Source: UBA4738 sp002413305 (GTDB lineage Bacteria; Actinomycetota; UBA4738). From it: a stretch of 20,147 bases of DNA. Below are positions 6,285 to 14,854 of the stretch, one piece after another; within the stretch, counting starts at the first letter, position 1, and every line of letters starts with the position of its first letter. The DNA lies in the NCBI GenBank assembly GCA_036847185.1, contig DAIUAM010000048.1, positions 1 to 20,147 on the forward strand. The letters run 5' to 3'. Under the pieces are notes generated by a model, which worked only from the letters and a program-made list of their open reading frames with translations, did no database searches and was not told the DNA's origin. The translations under genes and the position numbers were made by a program.

Positions 6285-7946
6285 TTACCTCGTGGTGAAC
6301 GCGATGTAGGCAGGAATCTCACCGAGCAAGTGGGCCGCGAGCACCCGCGCCTGCACATCGAGCACGCGCCGATAGGTGATCGTGTAGCCGAACGTCGGAT
6401 GCCGAACCTCCGCATCCAGGCGTCGTTCGTATCCGGCCAGGACTGCTCGCCGGCCATCGGCGGTCAGCATCACTCCGCCCGCCCGGACCACGAAATGGGA
6501 GCCGCGAATCTCGCCGTTGTTGATCAAACTCAGCACCACCGATTCGGCGAGGAGGGGCCGAAACTCCTCGGCGAGGTCCAGGGCAAGGGCGGGACGACCG
6601 AACCGCGGACGGTGGTAGAAGCCCATGTACGGATCGAACCCGACGCCGAACGCGGTCGCAGTGAGGTCTTTCGTGAGGAGCGCATAGGTGTAGGAAAGTA
6701 GGCAGTTGACAGCATCGAGGGGCGGCCTTCGATTCCTTCCATCGAAGCTGAACGGCTGGCCGGGGAGGCGGACCTCATCCCGTAGCATCGTGGGAAAGGC
6801 AGCGAAGTAGAGCCGTCCGGCGGCGCCTTCGATGCCGAGGAGGGCCCTGACGGAGATTGCCTCGGCCGCGTCAGTCGCCAGGGCCTTCATCGAGGCCACG
6901 AGGTCGTCGCGTCGGGCCCGCGAGTTCCGCATGAGCAGGGTCCGCGCGTTCCGGATCTTCCCTTGGATCACCTTCCTGGCGATCTCCAGCCCCCCGTGCG
7001 ACGCGATCGCGATCTGTCGCCGTCGCAGTTCCACGTGCCTGGATGGGAGCCCTTCGGCCATCCCGGAGAACCAGCCGCCGTAGCTGAACCAGCAGACCGG
7101 GACTTCGCGGGCGAAGAGCTCCCGGAGCAGTTGGGTTGTGATCTGGACGTTGCCGAACACGCAGACCTGGGACACGTCGATTAGGCGGACCGAGCTGAGG
7201 ATCTCGCCCTTGCTCGTCACCTCAATCCGTCCCTCGCGACGGCCAATCGTGGTCCCCTGCTCATGGACGTAGAGCGGCCGGTGAGAGGGATCGCGCGGCA
7301 GGAGCCGTCGCGGCCGGCGATCGCTCCTCGCGGCGAGAGCGTTGATCTCGTCCGGGAGGCAGATGCCGACCAGGGAACATCTGGGGCACTTCGGGCTGTC
7401 GACCAGCGGCGGGGGAGGGAGGTCTCGGCCAGCCGTCTCCCGCAACTCCGTGAGAAGCTGGCGGGTCCTTGATACCAGCTCATCGTCGAGCGGGACTACG
7501 ACTCGGCGCCTCGCTCCCGCGAAGTACAGGACCCCTTCGGTACACGGATACCCGGCATCCCGGAGCAGCAGACCCTGGACGCAGAGCTGAATGCGCTCGG
7601 GTTCCCAGGATCGCTGCGGCGTGTCGGGCGGCTCCCCACGTTTGGTATCGACGGGCCGAACCTCGCCATCGTTGCCTTCGATGAGGTCCACCTTCGCCAC
7701 GAGGCCGAGCTCGGGGGAGGAGAGCATCACGGAGCGGGAGGCGATGAACTCGCCGTCCTCCGGGAGCGGTGCCCGGCCTTCGGGGCGATCGACAACGCGG
7801 TGGACGTAGCGCCCTTCCGCCGTGTCCTCGTTGTCGGCGAACCGGGCCTGCACCCACTCAAGGAAGAACAGCCGCGGACAGTACGTGTATTCGTTGACCA
7901 TCCGAGCAGGAACCAGGTCAGGAACCTCATCGGCGCTGACGTTCAC
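6285..7946 (-). CDS. cas4-cas1: Cas4-Cas1 fusion, spacer processing and integration
   Basis: One 553-residue chain holds both adaptation enzymes. The Cas4 part (about 1-205) shows the iron-sulfur cysteines Cys23 and CPRCSLVGIC (187, 190, 196), the nuclease acid in AKVDLIE and the VDTKRGE motif (Asp100, Lys102). The Cas1 part (about 220-553) shows Glu373 in LLGIEGAAGRLYF, His445 in FYHRPRFG and the acidic LALDLAEEFRP (457-461). In known I-G systems the fused Cas4 trims prespacers and reads the PAM. The start is GTG at 7946, whose GTGA overlaps the stop of the preceding gene. A longer in-frame extension upstream would lie inside that gene and is not used. Confidence 0.96.
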   Translation of the reverse strand: MNVSADEVPDLVPARMVNEYTYCPRLFFLEWVQARFADNEDTAEGRYVHRVVDRPEGRAPLPEDGEFIASRSVMLSSPELGLVAKVDLIEGNDGEVRPVDTKRGEPPDTPQRSWEPERIQLCVQGLLLRDAGYPCTEGVLYFAGARRRVVVPLDDELVSRTRQLLTELRETAGRDLPPPPLVDSPKCPRCSLVGICLPDEINALAARSDRRPRRLLPRDPSHRPLYVHEQGTTIGRREGRIEVTSKGEILSSVRLIDVSQVCVFGNVQITTQLLRELFAREVPVCWFSYGGWFSGMAEGLPSRHVELRRRQIAIASHGGLEIARKVIQGKIRNARTLLMRNSRARRDDLVASMKALATDAAEAISVRALLGIEGAAGRLYFAAFPTMLRDEVRLPGQPFSFDGRNRRPPLDAVNCLLSYTYALLTKDLTATAFGVGFDPYMGFYHRPRFGRPALALDLAEEFRPLLAESVVLSLINNGEIRGSHFVVRAGGVMLTADGRRAVLAGYERRLDAEVRHPTFGYTITYRRVLDVQARVLAAHLLGEIPAYIAFTTR

Positions 7947-8938
7947 GGCTGGTCCGCCAGCGTTCGGGTGGATGCGGATCTCGCCGCCAACGGCGGCATC
8001 GGGCGCCGAGCGGACCTGGGTGCCGGCGCTAGTACCCCCGCGGACTTGCGCCCTTCGATGCGTCTTCGATCCGCCACGAGGACGTCGAAGACCCCGAGTT
8101 CGTCGAGCCGATCCCAATCGAAGATGCCATCTGGGTCCGGGAGCAGTGCCGGATGCTCGATGAGGGCCCGGACCGCCTCGATGTCGAGCGGCTCACGCCA
8201 GAGCGGCCACAGCATCCTCTCCCTCAATCCGACCCTGCGCCAGAGCGTCGTCCGCACGTGCGTGCCGTTGCCGGTCACCCGGAGCAAGGGCAGCGCCATC
8301 ATCGCGAGCCACGTGGCGCCCGGTACGCCGGCCTCGTTCGAGGTGCCTGACGGGTCGTCGGCGCTGCTTCGCAGGACATGGGGGTCCAAGTACTCCCCGG
8401 TGAACCCGTCCAGCCGGCGCCATGCGGTCAGCGCCTCGCGAAGGCGTTCCACGTTCGCCCCCTGGGCCAGTGGCTTCTCGAACATCGTCCTCAGGCTCTG
8501 CTGCCCGCTCGGCGCGGAGAAGAGGCTGATTTGCACTCGCCCCTGCCGATCGTGAGCGAGATCGGTCAGTAGGACCGGCAGCCAGGCGTGGGCGCTTACC
8601 GGATCGAGGGCCATGGCCGACTCGACCAACGTCCGGAACCCCTCGCGGGGCACCCGCATCGGATCGGGACCGGAACCCTGCTTCCTCCGAGGGATGTCGG
8701 GGTGTCCGTTCGGGAGTACCGCCCCTGCCGGGATCGTGCGTGCCGCGGCGGTGAGAGCATCGACCACGGCATCGATTGATCCCAGCCTGCCGTGTAGGAC
8801 GGCGGCGGCGGTGTCCTCGGACCAGGAGAGCTTGCCTCCGGCATCAGGACCCTCCGCGACGAGGCGCAGCGTCCCGAGCGCCGCGAGGAACCCTAGCGGG
8901 GACGTCCCGTTCAGGGCTGGCAGATTGACGGCACTCAT
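7943..8938 (-). CDS. cas8u2: Type I-G Cascade large-subunit candidate, Cas8u2/Csx17-like short form
   Basis: The 331-residue protein begins with LPALNGTSPLGFLAALGTLRLV, the N-terminal pattern of the Csx17/Cas8u2 group that serves as the large subunit of type I-G effector complexes. It then has PREGFRTLVESA and a helical centre with GEYLDP and GATWLAMMALPLLRV. Large subunits of other type I systems help recognise the PAM and recruit Cas3. It is shorter than full-length Csx17 proteins. The start ATG at 8938 overlaps the cas3 stop (ATGA), and its own stop overlaps the next start (GTGA). The assignment rests on the N-terminal motif and operon position; the rest was not matched residue by residue. 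Confidence 0.8.
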   Translation of the reverse strand: MSAVNLPALNGTSPLGFLAALGTLRLVAEGPDAGGKLSWSEDTAAAVLHGRLGSIDAVVDALTAAARTIPAGAVLPNGHPDIPRRKQGSGPDPMRVPREGFRTLVESAMALDPVSAHAWLPVLLTDLAHDRQGRVQISLFSAPSGQQSLRTMFEKPLAQGANVERLREALTAWRRLDGFTGEYLDPHVLRSSADDPSGTSNEAGVPGATWLAMMALPLLRVTGNGTHVRTTLWRRVGLRERMLWPLWREPLDIEAVRALIEHPALLPDPDGIFDWDRLDELGVFDVLVADRRRIEGRKSAGVLAPAPRSARRPMPPLAARSASTRTLADQP

Positions 8939-11823
8939 CCTTCCTCCTCGCGGGAGGAGCACCAGATGTCGGAGAGCCGAACGATCGTCTCCAGCAAGGC
9001 GAGACCCCACCGGCCGTATCGGCGGTTCAGCGTGGCGAAGCGGCTTGGCGCGTCCCAATCGACGGTCGGAACTGATCGGAACGTTCGAACCGATCCGTCG
9101 ACCCCCACTTCCACATCGGTCGGATCCATGTCGTGGACCGGCGGCAGAAGGGGGCGGCTGCGCCCGTGATGGCTGGCGACCAGGTGCACGAGGAGGTCGG
9201 GATCCACGTCCCCGGACTGCTCCAGGCGCACGGCGGCGATCCGGGCGGAAAGGCCCTCGTGCCGCATCCCTCGCGGGTATCCGCTGCGCCGCTGGGCGAT
9301 CGCGAAGGCCGTCCGGTCCGCCGGGTTCATCCCGGACTTCGCCAGGGGCTCCTCGGCCGCTTCGGCGGCCAGTCGGTCCCCGCCGTGGAGCATGGCCTGG
9401 AAACGCGGGTCCCGCTTGCCCTCGTCGTGCCACCCGGCGGCCGTGGCGACCGTCTCCACGAGCCGATCGCCTAAGCCGAGGTTCCGGGCGAACTCCTCTG
9501 CTCGCCGCCGGACCGCTGCCTGATGGGCGGCGAGCGTGGATGCCTTCCCGCTGAGTGAGGACCCGAGCGCCGAGGTGTCCTCCGCGAACGCACCGGCCCG
9601 GCCGGTGAGGAGCACGGCGAAGCCGGGCCGGACTGCTCCGGTGTCGGGGTCGGAATGGGCCAGTGCCGCTGATCCACCGCGGGCCAGCCGGCGGAGGTTC
9701 CGCACCAGGGGAAGTTCCGGCTGGCCGCCCTGTTCCGGGGGCTGTGGCAGGAGCGCCTCGCGGATGGCCTCGCGGTAAGCCCCCGGTCGCGCCCGCTGTT
9801 CCTCCTCGTCCTCAGCCGCCAGCGCCAGGAGCCGGTCGAACAGGCCTTCGAGCTCGGGGTGGTACTTAGTCGCCGTGGCTGCCGCCGCACTTCCCACGCG
9901 GAGGACGGGTCGCCCCCTTCGGTCCGCGAGGTCCGCCACATCGGCGACGGGGTCCGAACTCGACGGATCCCATCCGTAGGGGTCGCATCCGCCGTAGGAC
10001 CCAGGCACCACGACCAGATCCCCTGGGCGGATCCGGGGCGAACTGATGACCTCCCAATCGCCGACGCCCCGGTACCGGAGCACGGCCCGGATCCCGGGTA
10101 CCTCCTCAGGGGCACCCTCGGGGGCCGTGGCGTCGAGATCACCGAAGTCCCCTGCGACCGCGCCTGCCGACAGCCAGCGCCGCACCGCATGGATGGGGAC
10201 CTCCAGCGCTTCGTCCGCAACCGGTGGGACGAAGTCGACCAGCGCTCCCCATGCATCAGGGGCCGCTGGAAGGTCGCGCCAGGCGACCGTCACGTCCGGA
10301 GTGCTCCGGTCGATGCCGTGAAGGAACGGGTCGACGGGGGTGTCGGGGTCGGGCCGGGGGCTCGTCCTGGCCCATGCGTCGAGCGTCTGTCCGAAGAGGA
10401 CAGGGACATACGGCTTGGGACCCAGCAGGGCCCCGTACTCCTCGGGAGCGAGCGCCCCCACCAGGGTGCCCAGCGCCGAAGGTGATGCATCGAGACCGGT
10501 CCCGAGATCCCCGCGGTCCTGAGCCTTCGCCTTGTAGGCGACGACTGGAAGCTGTGCCGTGAGCCAGGCCCACGTGGCGTTCTTCGCCAACCCGTACACG
10601 GGGTCGGGGTCGGTGGCCGAGGAGTCGTGGACCGCAAGGGCGGTGCTCATCGAGCGCTCGCCGAAGCGGTTCAGGCGCCCCAGGCGCTGGACGAGCGCGT
10701 CGAGCGAGGGCGATTCGGTCACCAGGTGGTCGAAGTCGAGGTTGGCCCCGACCTCCACGGTCTGGGTGGCGACGAGGTAGGTGGGCGGCCCCGGCGGCCG
10801 CTCGCGACCGGCTCGGATCCTCGGATACCAGCGCCCCAACATGTACTCACGGTCGACGGGTCGGATCCGGCCGGTCAGTAGCACGGCCTCCAGGCCACGC
10901 GAGCGGAGCAGCTCGAAGACGCTGCGGGCGCGTGCCACTGTGTTCGCGACAATCGCCACCAGGTCGCCCCTATCGGGGCTGGCGAGCCTCGTCGCCCAGG
11001 TGGCCAGGGCTTCCGGGACGTCCGTGGCCGCCTTCGCCTTCGAGGTCGCGACCTCCGATAGGTAGAGCGTCTTCGGAGCCCGCAGCCTGGCCCGGGCAAC
11101 CGGGTCTTCCTCGTCAGCCTGGCCGATCCGGTGGACCCAGCCTTCCACCCGGCCTGGCGTCGCCGACATCCGGATGACCACGGGCAGAGGCGCCGGAGGA
11201 TCGGCGTGGTCGAGCGTGCGCAGCGCCGACACGGTCTCGAGGAACGCATCCGCCAGGTGCGCCTCGTCGACGATGATCAGGCTGTCCGTCCCGACCAGGG
11301 CGGCGTCGATCGGCACCATGTTCGGTCCGACCCCGTATCCACGAAAGAGCAGACGGCTCCCGACCTGGTCGACCGTCCCGACCACGACCGCCTGAGAATC
11401 GGGACGCTCCACCCACCGCGAGGCCCACGTCACACCGCCGCGCATCCTGGTCACCTCCAGCGGAGGGCCGTCGAACCCCTGCGGCACGAGGGCTTCCCCG
11501 ATGCGTCGGCCGACCGATCCGGGCGAGGCGGAGGCAAGCTTGGCAGCGAGGACACGGGCGTGGTCGAACGCCTCATCCACCACGAGCCGCCTGTCCACGA
11601 CGAAGAAGAGTCGCCGCCGCCGGAGGCTGGGCTCGAGGGCCGAGATGAAGATTGCGGCGTCGATCACGGAGGTCTTCCCGAGTCCCGTCGGGATGTCGAT
11701 CCCGGCTGGCCACTGTCGGCGCTCGGCGACCTCCTCGACCAGACGCTCCTGCCACGGGAACGGAGCGCGACCATGCACCTCTTGAACGAAGCCTGCGAAC
11801 TCTTCGCGTTGGAGTTCGCTCAT
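8935..11823 (-). CDS. cas3: Cas3 helicase-nuclease with C-terminal HD domain
   Basis: This 962-residue superfamily-2 helicase/nuclease degrades DNA found by the effector complex. Motifs in order: Walker A IPTGLGKT (44-51), DEAH box IIVDEAHLAD (Asp186-His189), SATP (220-223), motif V TQTVEVGANLDFD (353-365) and motif VI QRLGRLNR (379-386). The metal-dependent HD nuclease is at the C-terminal end: GWHDEGKRDPRF (about 798-809), RHEGLSARI (about 856) and ASHHGR (about 884-889). This is the reverse of the HD-first order of most Cas3 proteins and is known for the I-U/I-G branch. The ATG at 11823 overlaps the csb2 stop. The open frame continues upstream to 12156, but that part lies in csb2. Confidence 0.97.
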   Translation of the reverse strand: MSELQREEFAGFVQEVHGRAPFPWQERLVEEVAERRQWPAGIDIPTGLGKTSVIDAAIFISALEPSLRRRRLFFVVDRRLVVDEAFDHARVLAAKLASASPGSVGRRIGEALVPQGFDGPPLEVTRMRGGVTWASRWVERPDSQAVVVGTVDQVGSRLLFRGYGVGPNMVPIDAALVGTDSLIIVDEAHLADAFLETVSALRTLDHADPPAPLPVVIRMSATPGRVEGWVHRIGQADEEDPVARARLRAPKTLYLSEVATSKAKAATDVPEALATWATRLASPDRGDLVAIVANTVARARSVFELLRSRGLEAVLLTGRIRPVDREYMLGRWYPRIRAGRERPPGPPTYLVATQTVEVGANLDFDHLVTESPSLDALVQRLGRLNRFGERSMSTALAVHDSSATDPDPVYGLAKNATWAWLTAQLPVVAYKAKAQDRGDLGTGLDASPSALGTLVGALAPEEYGALLGPKPYVPVLFGQTLDAWARTSPRPDPDTPVDPFLHGIDRSTPDVTVAWRDLPAAPDAWGALVDFVPPVADEALEVPIHAVRRWLSAGAVAGDFGDLDATAPEGAPEEVPGIRAVLRYRGVGDWEVISSPRIRPGDLVVVPGSYGGCDPYGWDPSSSDPVADVADLADRRGRPVLRVGSAAAATATKYHPELEGLFDRLLALAAEDEEEQRARPGAYREAIREALLPQPPEQGGQPELPLVRNLRRLARGGSAALAHSDPDTGAVRPGFAVLLTGRAGAFAEDTSALGSSLSGKASTLAAHQAAVRRRAEEFARNLGLGDRLVETVATAAGWHDEGKRDPRFQAMLHGGDRLAAEAAEEPLAKSGMNPADRTAFAIAQRRSGYPRGMRHEGLSARIAAVRLEQSGDVDPDLLVHLVASHHGRSRPLLPPVHDMDPTDVEVGVDGSVRTFRSVPTVDWDAPSRFATLNRRYGRWGLALLETIVRLSDIWCSSREEEG

Positions 11824-13211
11824 AGCGGGCCAGGTTGCGGGACGAACAGACCGGCCCCCAGGTACCTGAGGGACCCAGCAATGACGGGGCCCAGCACGGG
11901 CTCGGCGAACTCGATACGAGCGTGGAGGAAGGGCCTCCGTGGACGCGACCCGGTAAGCGCGCCCACGCGCAACCGGCCGACCGCTCCTTGGATGAGGGGT
12001 GCCGGCGAGACTTCGACCCGTGTCGGCTCCGGATAGCCTGCCGTGGCGACCGCCCGAGCGACCTGATCGGTGGGCACGTGGTGCGCCTTGAGGAAGACAT
12101 CGAGCGCCAGGGGCGTCGCGCTCACCCATCTCTGGGCGCCCGCCGGCGCCACCCAACGCTCCGGGGTGAGGCCGTAGGGCGACGTCCGGTCCGGGATGTA
12201 CTCCACCGATATCTTCCGCCGGGTGGAACCAAGGGTCACTTCCCGGAGGGGAGTGCCGATCAGCGCCCCTACGAGTGATCGCCTCGCGGCGGTTTCGAGA
12301 GAGGCGGGTATGGCAACACCGACCCCGAGCAGGTGACCGTCGGAGTGCGGGAAGCCGGCGTGGACCAAGCCCAGGTAGGCCACGTGCGGGCGGCCCTCTG
12401 CCCCGTGCCCGCTGACCTGAGGAGGGACGGGGTCCGGAACCCGCGATAGCACCGCCGCACGGAGCGCGGTTGTGTATGCGAGTAGGTTCTGCCCGCCCGG
12501 GGGGACGACCGGTTGCTCGAACCCGAAGATGAGCAGATCGGAGAACGGCGACCTGGGCCTCGGCGAGGGTGGTTCGACCTCAACCGATGTCGCGTAGGGA
12601 CGCAGTCGTGAGACCTCCCAGGCGCGGGCACCTCGCTCGTACGCTGCCCGGAGCTCCTCGACATAGCCGCCGTATGGGACCGACAGCATCGTCGCGCCCT
12701 CGCCCATCCGGGCGGGGACCCATCGAGCCCACCCCGGAGAGGGTGGGACTTCCCCCGCGTCCACATGAACGTCGGCAGCCCCCGTGGACCGGCCGAGGTA
12801 GGGCACGCGGCGGGCCAGGTCGTTGAGGCGGGCCATGGTCTGGGCATCGGGGTCCGCGCCGGGCCACACGACGGCGAAGGCGCCGTCGGGCGGGATTGCG
12901 GAGGCGCGGAGCCGTTGACCGTTCGTGCGCCCGGGCCACGTCTGGCTCCCGGCGCCGCTCGCGACCTCGTTGGTCACGACGAACCCTATCGCCTGGGTCA
13001 CTCGCACGGTCTCGCCAGGTGCCGCATGGACTTCGGGAGCAGGCTGGCCCTCCAGCCAGCGGAGGGCGTCCCAGTCCGACTCGTCCCGAGCGGACGCAGC
13101 CAGGGCGCAGAACAGGCGGGCGGGATGGGGCGGCCATTCGGCGACCTGCGGGTCGTCGGTGGCGGCCTCGTAGATGCCGGTCCTGAGCCGGACCGTCACC
13201 GTGAGGGGCAC
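11820..13211 (-). CDS. csb2: Csb2 (GSU0054 family), Cas5-Cas6 fusion
   Basis: The 463-residue protein starts with a RAMP-type strand and the family signature EAATDDPQVAEWPPHPARLFCALAASA, followed by DALRWLEGQPAPEVHA. The C-terminal half contains FGFEQPVV-like and HSDGHLLGVGVAIP strands and an RRPFLHARIEFAEPV segment expected for the Cas6-like part. In characterised I-G systems Csb2 combines Cas5 (binding the crRNA handle) and Cas6 (cutting the repeat hairpin). The GTG start at 13211 follows the csb1 stop by 3 bases. The exact Cas6 catalytic residue could not be assigned by eye; several histidines in the C-terminal half are candidates. Confidence 0.93.
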   Translation of the reverse strand: MPLTVTVRLRTGIYEAATDDPQVAEWPPHPARLFCALAASARDESDWDALRWLEGQPAPEVHAAPGETVRVTQAIGFVVTNEVASGAGSQTWPGRTNGQRLRASAIPPDGAFAVVWPGADPDAQTMARLNDLARRVPYLGRSTGAADVHVDAGEVPPSPGWARWVPARMGEGATMLSVPYGGYVEELRAAYERGARAWEVSRLRPYATSVEVEPPSPRPRSPFSDLLIFGFEQPVVPPGGQNLLAYTTALRAAVLSRVPDPVPPQVSGHGAEGRPHVAYLGLVHAGFPHSDGHLLGVGVAIPASLETAARRSLVGALIGTPLREVTLGSTRRKISVEYIPDRTSPYGLTPERWVAPAGAQRWVSATPLALDVFLKAHHVPTDQVARAVATAGYPEPTRVEVSPAPLIQGAVGRLRVGALTGSRPRRPFLHARIEFAEPVLGPVIAGSLRYLGAGLFVPQPGPL

Positions 13212-13214
13212 GGG

Positions 13215-14357
13215 TCAGTCACCGCCCCCAGCGCGGGAAACCGAGAACTCGATCGCCTCGGCGAGGGACTTGGTGGGAGTGAGGCGGATGGTGTCCCCTG
13301 ACATCGTGAGTCCGGCCGCCGCCGCCCTGTCTCGGAGCTCGTGGAATGTCTCGATGACCTCGTCGGTGGTCGCTTCGAGGGCCTCCTGTTCACCTCCATC
13401 CCTCTCGAACGCGACGGTCTCGCTGGCACGGGTCAGATCGCAGCCCGACCGAAGCCAGATGGAAGGGCGGTCGAACGCGAGGCGATCACCGACGAGCGCG
13501 AGCGCCGCGAGCACTGCCCGCGCGAGCGCTGTCGCCTCAACAGGGGCGGGACCGAAGCGGATCCGTTCGAGCGCCGCGAACGAGATCCAGGCAGCCCGGC
13601 GCGCCTCCGTGATGCCGATACCGCCATGGACGTCGTTCGGAGCGATGTTCCCGTGCCCGATCTCGCTGAGTCGCTGGCCCTTGGCCTTCTCACCCTCGGC
13701 GATGTACTTCCAGTCACCCTCCTCCTTAGCCGCGTCATCGACCGCTCCGGTCAGATTGAGGGGATCCATCCGCCCACCCTTCCGGCCTCCCGCGACGGGG
13801 TCGAGTCCGTAAAGGAAGGAGCTATAGGCGCGAGCGAACTTCGGCCACTTGCCCTTTCGGTGCGAGTCCCAGGCTCCGAAGATGAGCGACCCGGGATCAA
13901 GTTCGAACAGCGCCCGAGCGTCGCCCTGGTCCACCGAACGGATCCGCTTACCGACCTCCGATGCGTCGAACCGGGTTCCGTCCACCTGGCTGTCCCTCAG
14001 GTACGCATCCGCGTACCGGTGGGGGAAGTCGAGCGACGTCAGACGGATCTGTCCTCTGGTCGTCTCCGCCATCAGCTCGAAGAGCGGGAGTCGGATCCGG
14101 CCACTGTCCCGTGCGGCTCGCATCGCCTCTTCGACGCGGTTCGCCTGGGAAGGGACCTGATCGAGGACGACCACCCGCCGGTGCTCTCCATCGACCCACC
14201 GCTCTTCGAACAGGTACGGCCCTACCGGGAAAGTCGGGGGCATGACGCGGCTGTCAGCGCCGCCGGCCGGATGGTAGGTCGTGGTGAGGACGACCCCGGT
14301 ATACGGACGCATCTCTTCGAAGGCTGAAGCGAGGTGATCGCTGAGCGTTCCTGACAT
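13215..14357 (-). CDS. csb1: Csb1 (GSU0053 family), Cas7 backbone protein
   Basis: The 380-residue protein matches the I-G Cas7 family. Seen: VVLDQVPSQANRVEEAM (about 63-79), RIRLPLFEL, LTSLDFPHRYADAYLRDS and SLIFGAWDSHRKGKWPKFARAYSSFLYG, all characteristic, with a C-terminal LTPTKSLAEAIEF. Cas7 subunits form the helical filament that holds the spacer part of the crRNA. The ATG at 14357 has a strong GAGGGAGG site just upstream. It is the first gene of the cas operon, so its promoter should lie between 14358 and the terminator at 14536-14572. Confidence 0.95.
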   Translation of the reverse strand: MSGTLSDHLASAFEEMRPYTGVVLTTTYHPAGGADSRVMPPTFPVGPYLFEERWVDGEHRRVVVLDQVPSQANRVEEAMRAARDSGRIRLPLFELMAETTRGQIRLTSLDFPHRYADAYLRDSQVDGTRFDASEVGKRIRSVDQGDARALFELDPGSLIFGAWDSHRKGKWPKFARAYSSFLYGLDPVAGGRKGGRMDPLNLTGAVDDAAKEEGDWKYIAEGEKAKGQRLSEIGHGNIAPNDVHGGIGITEARRAAWISFAALERIRFGPAPVEATALARAVLAALALVGDRLAFDRPSIWLRSGCDLTRASETVAFERDGGEQEALEATTDEVIETFHELRDRAAAAGLTMSGDTIRLTPTKSLAEAIEFSVSRAGGGD

Positions 14358-14535
14358 GGGCGCCTCCCTCTCACAGGAACAGTGTCGTGACGGCCCTTTC
14401 TACATCCTGGCAACGACAAGGCACAATGCCCATAGGCAACAGGGGCTGGAAGCACGCGACCCAGCGGTGCGAGACGACCGTGACAGTGTGCCCGGAATCC
14501 AGCCCGCCCGAGGCACCGGTCGGAGTCGCCCACCC

Positions 14536-14572
14536 AAAAAGAGATCGGGGCGGAAATCCACCCCGATCTCTT
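14536..14572 (-). terminator. Intrinsic terminator (minus strand)
   Basis: A perfect 12-bp inverted repeat (AAGAGATCGGGG / CCCCGATCTCTT, 14539-14550 and 14561-14572) with a 10-nt loop is followed on the minus strand by a run of five T. On the plus strand there is no T run. It would end a transcript coming from the right, before the cas operon begins, and would insulate csb1 from upstream transcription. Confidence 0.8.
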
Positions 14573-14800
14573 CGTGTGGTCCGGGTTTCCCCTAGAAGGG
14601 GTCCCGACAACTTCTGTAGTTGGCGACCTAGATAGAGAGTGGCACCGATTCCTGGGCGCATGGGTCTAGGTCGGGCCCTCTAGCGAAGGTCGAGAAGGGC
14701 GGGCCGTCGCCCTCTTCCGCAGGAGGGATTCGAACCCTCAAACCCCCTGAACCGCGGATGGTTGCCGTCATCGCTCAGACTTGCCGGCTCTAACCAGGGA
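14573..14800 (-). ncRNA. Possible structured RNA with tRNA T-arm-like element
   Basis: Read on the minus strand toward the terminator, this gene-free stretch contains a series of hairpins: GGTT..GCCG/CGGC..AACC (about 14760-14795), a T-arm-like GAGGG-TTCGAAT-CCCTC (14723-14739) enclosed by a 7-bp stem (14716-14722 with 14752-14758), AGGGCG/CGCCCT (14696-14713), CGACCTAGA/TCTAGGTCG (14624-14673), CAACT/AGTTG (14608-14622) and GGG/CCCCT hairpin layers (14583-14605). No complete tRNA fits: the D- and anticodon arms are missing. It could be a functional RNA or a tRNA remnant beside repeats. Only the secondary structure is seen; expression is inferred from the terminator. Confidence 0.35.
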
Positions 14801-14854
14801 CCGGGCCTGAGACGGGAGGCGAGCATCAGCCAGGTCGTGCGCTAGGGTGCCGAC

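Noticed and set aside
11820..12156. N-terminal extension of Cas3 and similar extensions of Cas8 (to 9433) and Cas4-Cas1 (to 8117)
   Set aside because: These are open-frame shadows inside the preceding cas gene; the ATGA/GTGA overlaps give better starts and homology begins there.
14635..14655. AGTGGCACCGAT on the plus strand, resembling the T-box antiterminator core (TGGNACC)
   Set aside because: The 7-base core is expected by chance in this much sequence, there is no stem I or downstream terminator on that strand, and the next gene is not an amino-acid-related gene.
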